DNA from: Armatimonadota bacterium
GTDB lineage: Bacteria > Armatimonadota > Hebobacteria > CAIYQO01
Reading direction: 5' to 3'
NCBI GenBank assembly: GCA_029553475.1
Contig: JAKPKV010000082.1
Location: 1 to 64,000 of the forward strand
DNA: 64,000 bases
A program made the position numbers and the translations under genes. The notes under the pieces were generated by a model. That model made no database searches, was not told where the DNA came from, and worked only from the letters and a program-made list of their open reading frames with translations. This document shows, in pieces, positions 59,912 to 64,000 of this stretch. Within the stretch, counting starts at the first letter, position 1. Each line of letters opens with the position of its first letter.

Positions 59912-62900
59912 ATGCGCATCGTCTCTTGGTTCCTGCTCGGCCTCGCCGTCGCGGCGGGGGCGCAGCAGCTCGTCATCACCGGCGCCGAAATGGCCGGCAT
60001 CAGCGGCTTCCGCGCCTACTGGGATACGCCGGTCGTCGTCACCGAGGACGGTGCCACGCGCATGAAGGATCACGGCGCCTTCGGCAAGGGGCTGGTGGCG
60101 GACTGGTCCACCGGCCAGCCCGGCGCGCCGGTCTTCGACGCCGTGCACCGCGGCCTGCTGGTGCGCTTCCCCGGCGCGGCGGAGCGGATTGCCGAACAGG
60201 TGCGGCAGGGCAAAGTCGTGCAGACGGTGGAGATCGTCCTCCCCTACGTGGATACGGAGATGTATCCGCTGGACTACCAGATGCCCGCCGGCATGTCCTT
60301 TCTGGGCGACCTGTGGGTGCGCGAGAAACCGCAGTGGCACGCCGTGGCCTGGGCGCTGCGCAAACCGTGGAGGGCCGATCCCCGGCTCGGCCCCACCTTC
60401 AACGCCCACGTGAACGGCGTCAGCTACTGGGGCCGTTTCGGCGCGCAGGATGAGCAGGCCGACCGCTTCCCCGCCCGGTTCGGCCCCACCGAGGTGTCCT
60501 ACCAGCGGACGGAAGGCCGCATGGACGTGACCGCGCTGCTGGCCGATCCCGCCTTCGGCAACACGCTGGCCGCGCGGCTGCGCACCCTCAGCGACTGTGG
60601 CTTCCTCGTCAAAAAATGGGAAACGTACGACGCCCGCTTCAACCACGGCGGCTACGAATACGGCGGCGCGCCCGGACACCGCGGCATCCGCATCAAGGCA
60701 CCGACGCTGGTGGTCACCTTCGCCCCCGGCCAGGCCGACCTCGGCGCGCTGCCGCCGGCGGCGGACATCACCGCCGTGGCCCCCGGCGGCACGCCCACCG
60801 CGGTGATGCCCACCCCGCAGGAGCTGCGCGGGTATATCGAGCGCTATCGCTTCAAGCAGCCGAAGGACATGCCGGAGTGGCAGTGGCGGCGCACCAAAGA
60901 CCTCTTCAGCCTGAGCGACTCCGGCGGCGGCTTCCCCACCAGCGCCGACGCCTATGCCGCCTGGGTGGATGGCCTGCTGGCGATGCCCTACCGCATGTTC
61001 ACCGGCCACCACACGCCGCTGACCACGCACACCTATCTCCTCTACCGGGACGGCATGCCCGAGGTGCTGCGCGAGCACCTGCGCAACTACTGGGCCGCCT
61101 GGCTCATGCCCGGACGCCCGTACACCGAGCTGCAGCACAACCAGTGGGGCATCTGGACGAAGCCGGAGAACAGCTATTACGCGAAGACCGGCGACTGGCG
61201 CGGCAACCACAGCTTCTTCCGCGACTCCTACACCCGCTTCATGAGCACGATGAACTTCAATAACAACGCGGCGCAGGCGGCGCTGCTCGGTGGGGCGATC
61301 ATCAACGACCCCTGCGCCATTGACGACGGCCGCTTCGCGCTGGAGCATATCCTGCTGCGCCTGTGGTCCTGGTACGACGGCACCACCCAGGAGTCCATTG
61401 ACCACTACTACCTCGGCCTGTCGCTCTACGCGCAAAAAGCCTTCGCCGATCTCGGCCCCACCGAGCTGGACCGCATGATGGGCCGCAACATGCTGCTGAA
61501 GACGATGGACGAGCTGGCCTCCTGCTATCACCCGGCCACCCGGCGCTTCACCGCCGTCTCCGGCCGCACCGGCGTGGCGGAGATGCTCGGCATCAACGAG
61601 GGCGTCAACGCCATCATGCACACCGTGTCGAAGAAGGGCGCGCTGCACGATGTCTACAATCCCGATCGGCTGGGCATGCCCGCCGCCGGCCACGACCTGC
61701 CGCCCGATCTGGTGGCGCGCCAGCAGCTCGTCGGCCCGTGGATGCCGCGGTGGATGGGCAACATCGTGGACGACAAGCCGCTGCCCTTCCAACTGACCGC
61801 CGCCGACCGCCAGTACGGCAATCAGCGCGAGTACCCCTTCTGGAAGCGCAGCTACCTCGGCCGCCACTACGGCCTGGCCACGCTGGACATCGGCTGCGGC
61901 AACCCCACCATCCCGGTGATGGCGCAGTGGGCGCGCGCGGAGGCGCCGGCCGACAACCTGCAGGAAACGGGCCTGCTGCTCATGCGTTTCGGCCTCAACA
62001 CCACCGAGTTCTACGACAGCCTCTACCACGGCACCAAACAGTCCAACGCCAACGGCAGCGTGGGCACCCAGGGCGGGCCGGTCTGCGCGGTGCAGCACCA
62101 GAACAAGGCGCTCGTCTTCACCACGCCCAACCTGCACTTCGCCGACTACCACCGAGCGATGCCGGAGACGATCACCAGCATCCAATCCACCATCGCGCTG
62201 GCGAACTACCAGCCGACGCCGACGTGGAAGCTCTACGTTGACGGCAAGCCCGTGCCGATGACGTTGCCGATCCGCGCGAAGCAGCGCAGCCGCATCACCA
62301 TCCACGACGGCGTCACCTATCTCGGGCTCATCCCCATCCCGGCGACGAACCTGGGGCGCTCCGAGGAGATCCTCATTACCGACGGCGGCGCGCCGGTGGA
62401 CCTGCAGGGCGGCGGCAAAGCCGCGCCCACGCTGCTCGTGAACAGCTACTACTACTTCAATCCGAACCAGCCGTTCGACCCGAAAACCGCCGACTGGACG
62501 AAGACCGACCGCGCCTACGGCGGCTTCGTCATCGAGATGGGCGACGAGGCGGAATACGGCAGCTTCCAGAATTTTCAGAAGCACGTCGCGTCGGCGAAAC
62601 TCACCCTGAAGTGGGATGAGGCGGCGGGCGTGCTGCACACCGTCTACCAGAGCGGGAAAGACACCATCGAAGCGGGCTTCCGGCCGGAATATGACGGCGC
62701 CTGGAGCAAGAACGTGCCGAGCATCGCGTGCTTCCCCTACCGGCGCGTCAATGGCCAGTGGCCGTATCTCGCCCCCGGCGTGGAGCGCGAGACGACGCTC
62801 TCCATCCAGGGCACCGCCGGCACGCTGGCGAAAAACGGCGCCGTGCTGCGGCATCAGCCCGGCCTGATGGCTTACCTGCTCACCGAGCCGATCAGCGGCA

Positions 62901-63742
62901 CCTATCTCTTCAGCAATCCGCTGCCCGATCCCCAGTACCTGGAAATCACCGTGCCCGGCGGCATGACCATCACCGCCGACGGCCGGCTGGCGCTGGCGCA
63001 ATGCACCGCCAACACGGCCGCGAGCACGCTGGACGTGCGCTACGCGGCAAAGGAAGGCCAGGTGGGCGACGACATGGCGGCCGCGCTCGTCCTCACCGGC
63101 TGCGCGACGGCGCCCAAGGTGACGGTGAACGACAAAGCGATCACGCCGGTGGAAATGACGTGCGACGGGGCGCCGGCGCTGGTGGTGCCGCTCACGGCGG
63201 CGAAGATCACCGAGGCCTTCGCCGCGCGCTACGCCGCCAGCCGCGCCGTGCAGGCTGCCGCGCTGACGACGACGGTGGCGGCGCAGGCGTGGCTGCGCTA
63301 CAAAGCCAAGCAGGAGCACTACGTCCTCACCGAGCCGCGTAGCGGCGCCTTCTCCTTCTGGCGCCAGTGGCCGGGCAACTGCGCCATCGAGGCGGGCATC
63401 CCCGGCGGGATGGTCGTCGCCACCGACGGCGACATCGCCCTGCAGCGCCTCATCCTCAGCGCCCGCGAGCGGCGGGTGGAGGTGGACTACGCGCCGTACC
63501 TGCAGCAGGACCGCGACGGCAACCCCATCCCCAACCGCGCGAAAGCCCTGCTCGTCTTCGGGCTGGACCAGCCGCCCAGCGTCCGCCTGCATCACGACGA
63601 GTACACGGGGGCGGTGGAGCGCGTGACGATCAACGGCACGCCCGCCTACCTCATCCCGCTTTTCGGCGATGACCCGGCGGCGCTGAAAGCGGGCGTGGAG
63701 CAGCGCTACGCGGAGGCGATGGCGACGCTGCCGCCGCGGTGA
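59912..63742 (+). CDS. Giant secreted protein, probable polysaccharide-active, family unknown
   Basis: 1276 residues starting at ATG 59912, AAGGAG upstream. A signal peptide (MRIVSWFLLGLAVAAGAQQL) leads into an N-terminal beta region (FPGAAERIAEQVRQGKVVQT, YPLDYQMPAGMSFLGDLWVR). The central ~500 residues look like an alpha/alpha toroid (SADAYAAWVDGLLAMPYRMF, GDWRGNHSFFRDSYTRFMST, DGRFALEHILLRLWSWYDGT). Residues 700-1276 are beta-rich with a repeated element (GLMAYLLTEPISGTYLFSN and EHYVLTEPRSGAFSFW), each followed by ITVPGGM / AGIPGGM. The layout resembles the heparinase-like protein at 47-51 kb, but the sequences differ. It may act on a polysaccharide outside the cell; no catalytic motif can be named. 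Confidence 0.65.
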   Translation: MRIVSWFLLGLAVAAGAQQLVITGAEMAGISGFRAYWDTPVVVTEDGATRMKDHGAFGKGLVADWSTGQPGAPVFDAVHRGLLVRFPGAAERIAEQVRQGKVVQTVEIVLPYVDTEMYPLDYQMPAGMSFLGDLWVREKPQWHAVAWALRKPWRADPRLGPTFNAHVNGVSYWGRFGAQDEQADRFPARFGPTEVSYQRTEGRMDVTALLADPAFGNTLAARLRTLSDCGFLVKKWETYDARFNHGGYEYGGAPGHRGIRIKAPTLVVTFAPGQADLGALPPAADITAVAPGGTPTAVMPTPQELRGYIERYRFKQPKDMPEWQWRRTKDLFSLSDSGGGFPTSADAYAAWVDGLLAMPYRMFTGHHTPLTTHTYLLYRDGMPEVLREHLRNYWAAWLMPGRPYTELQHNQWGIWTKPENSYYAKTGDWRGNHSFFRDSYTRFMSTMNFNNNAAQAALLGGAIINDPCAIDDGRFALEHILLRLWSWYDGTTQESIDHYYLGLSLYAQKAFADLGPTELDRMMGRNMLLKTMDELASCYHPATRRFTAVSGRTGVAEMLGINEGVNAIMHTVSKKGALHDVYNPDRLGMPAAGHDLPPDLVARQQLVGPWMPRWMGNIVDDKPLPFQLTAADRQYGNQREYPFWKRSYLGRHYGLATLDIGCGNPTIPVMAQWARAEAPADNLQETGLLLMRFGLNTTEFYDSLYHGTKQSNANGSVGTQGGPVCAVQHQNKALVFTTPNLHFADYHRAMPETITSIQSTIALANYQPTPTWKLYVDGKPVPMTLPIRAKQRSRITIHDGVTYLGLIPIPATNLGRSEEILITDGGAPVDLQGGGKAAPTLLVNSYYYFNPNQPFDPKTADWTKTDRAYGGFVIEMGDEAEYGSFQNFQKHVASAKLTLKWDEAAGVLHTVYQSGKDTIEAGFRPEYDGAWSKNVPSIACFPYRRVNGQWPYLAPGVERETTLSIQGTAGTLAKNGAVLRHQPGLMAYLLTEPISGTYLFSNPLPDPQYLEITVPGGMTITADGRLALAQCTANTAASTLDVRYAAKEGQVGDDMAAALVLTGCATAPKVTVNDKAITPVEMTCDGAPALVVPLTAAKITEAFAARYAASRAVQAAALTTTVAAQAWLRYKAKQEHYVLTEPRSGAFSFWRQWPGNCAIEAGIPGGMVVATDGDIALQRLILSARERRVEVDYAPYLQQDRDGNPIPNRAKALLVFGLDQPPSVRLHHDEYTGAVERVTINGTPAYLIPLFGDDPAALKAGVEQRYAEAMATLPPR

Positions 63743-63796
63743 CGGGCGCGGCCGTGGCCGGCTTCCAGACCGTGCTGGCCTTCGCTCACAACGATG

Positions 63797-63833
63797 ACGG
63801 CCCACGGCCCCCCGGCGGGGGGCTGTGGGCCGT
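63797..63833. terminator. 17-bp hairpin between converging genes
   Basis: Arms 63797-63813 and 63817-63833 pair with a single G-T, 3-base loop. It lies between the giant secreted gene (+) and the truncated gene (-), fitting a bidirectional terminator, though without a U-run. Confidence 0.6.
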
Positions 63834-63866
63834 GGTGCCGTGGAAAAAGGGGCACGGGGCGATGTC

Positions 63867-64000
63867 CTACGACTCCTCTTCAATCATCCGGTCGTAAAAC
63901 GCCACGTAATCGTCCGGATGGGCGCCTTCGCGCATGGCGATGGCGGTGCGCGGGTGCATGTTCATCTGCCCGGTGAGCATGTAGGGGATGCGGTAGCCCC
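63867..64000 (-). CDS. C-terminal end of an aldolase-like (DRE-TIM) enzyme, cut by window edge
   Basis: The last 43 codons before the TAG at 63867 read GYRIPYMLTGQMNMHPRTAI, then AMREGAHPDDYVAFYDRMIE, then EES. 'PYxLTGxxNxHPRxAI...DYVxFYDxM' recalls the C-terminus of 4-hydroxy-2-oxovalerate-type or related pyruvate-dependent aldolases of the HMGL-like superfamily. The match is from memory and only the tail is visible. Confidence 0.35.
   Translation of the reverse strand, partial: GYRIPYMLTGQMNMHPRTAIAMREGAHPDDYVAFYDRMIEEES

Noticed and set aside
59792-63883. 1363-codon minus-strand frame opposite the giant secreted gene
   Set aside because: Same reason: antisense low-information composition.

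Overview
The window is about 64 kb of high-GC bacterial chromosome with no phage or plasmid core. The best phylogenetic clue is the pair of pseudopilins whose N-terminus reads [14 protein letters not shown] followed by [13 protein letters not shown]. From memory this wording is typical of Armatimonadota. A SigH-type sigma factor, a SpoIIM-like membrane protein, an AMIN-domain cell-wall amidase and many secreted or cytoplasmic glycan-active proteins fit an uncultured Armatimonadota genome, but the assignment is inference.

Layout. 1-5 kb: a truncated HTH gene, tRNA-Arg(TCG), a GH42-like enzyme and lysS. 5-12 kb: a small unknown gene with its own promoter and structured leader, then a minus-strand run (sulfatase, alpha/alpha-toroid protein, ORF6N gene, Fe-S aldo/keto reductase) divergent from an MGH1-like glycosidase. 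12-19.3 kb: a mirror-symmetric block, pseudopilin(-) / LacI regulator(+) / AraC regulator(-) / pseudopilin(+). The AraC protein is an unusual 1083-residue fusion of AraC HTH, a LamG-like fold, helical repeats, leucine-rich repeats and a C-type-lectin-like domain. 19.3-21.7 kb: repeats, a frameshifted secreted gene and a SUMF1-family gene. 21.9-33.2 kb: housekeeping and envelope genes (RsuA/RluB-type pseudouridine synthase, DacA-type carboxypeptidase, CNNM/CorC, O-antigen ligase, rsmE, cysteine desulfurase, SigH-like sigma factor). 33.3-39.5 kb: a LamG protein / MFS / LolA-like operon and an orphan response regulator. 39.8-46.5 kb: Xaa-Pro peptidase, aroQ, CBM9-like protein, phosphodiester glycosidase, miaB and an AmiC-like amidase. 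46.7-54.6 kb: sugar transferase, giant heparinase-like protein, DUF4091/GH123-like protein, sugar isomerase and cyclase. 54.7-64 kb: ABC-F ATPase, SpoIIM, VIT1-like transporter, CBS protein, protoglobin, a second giant secreted protein and a truncated aldolase-like gene.

How it fits together. Large secreted proteins and several leaderless (probably cytoplasmic) sulfatase and glycosidase genes suggest use of complex, possibly sulfated, polysaccharides. Pseudopilins placed beside sugar-type regulators may belong to the same lifestyle.

The most distinctive features are (i) the regulator-pseudopilin block with a LacI operator lying on its own transcription start, (ii) the AraC-LRR-lectin fusion, (iii) at least six families of imperfect or perfect palindromic intergenic repeats, one of which shows compensatory stem changes, and (iv) recurrent promoters placed so close to start codons that transcripts should be leaderless or nearly so.
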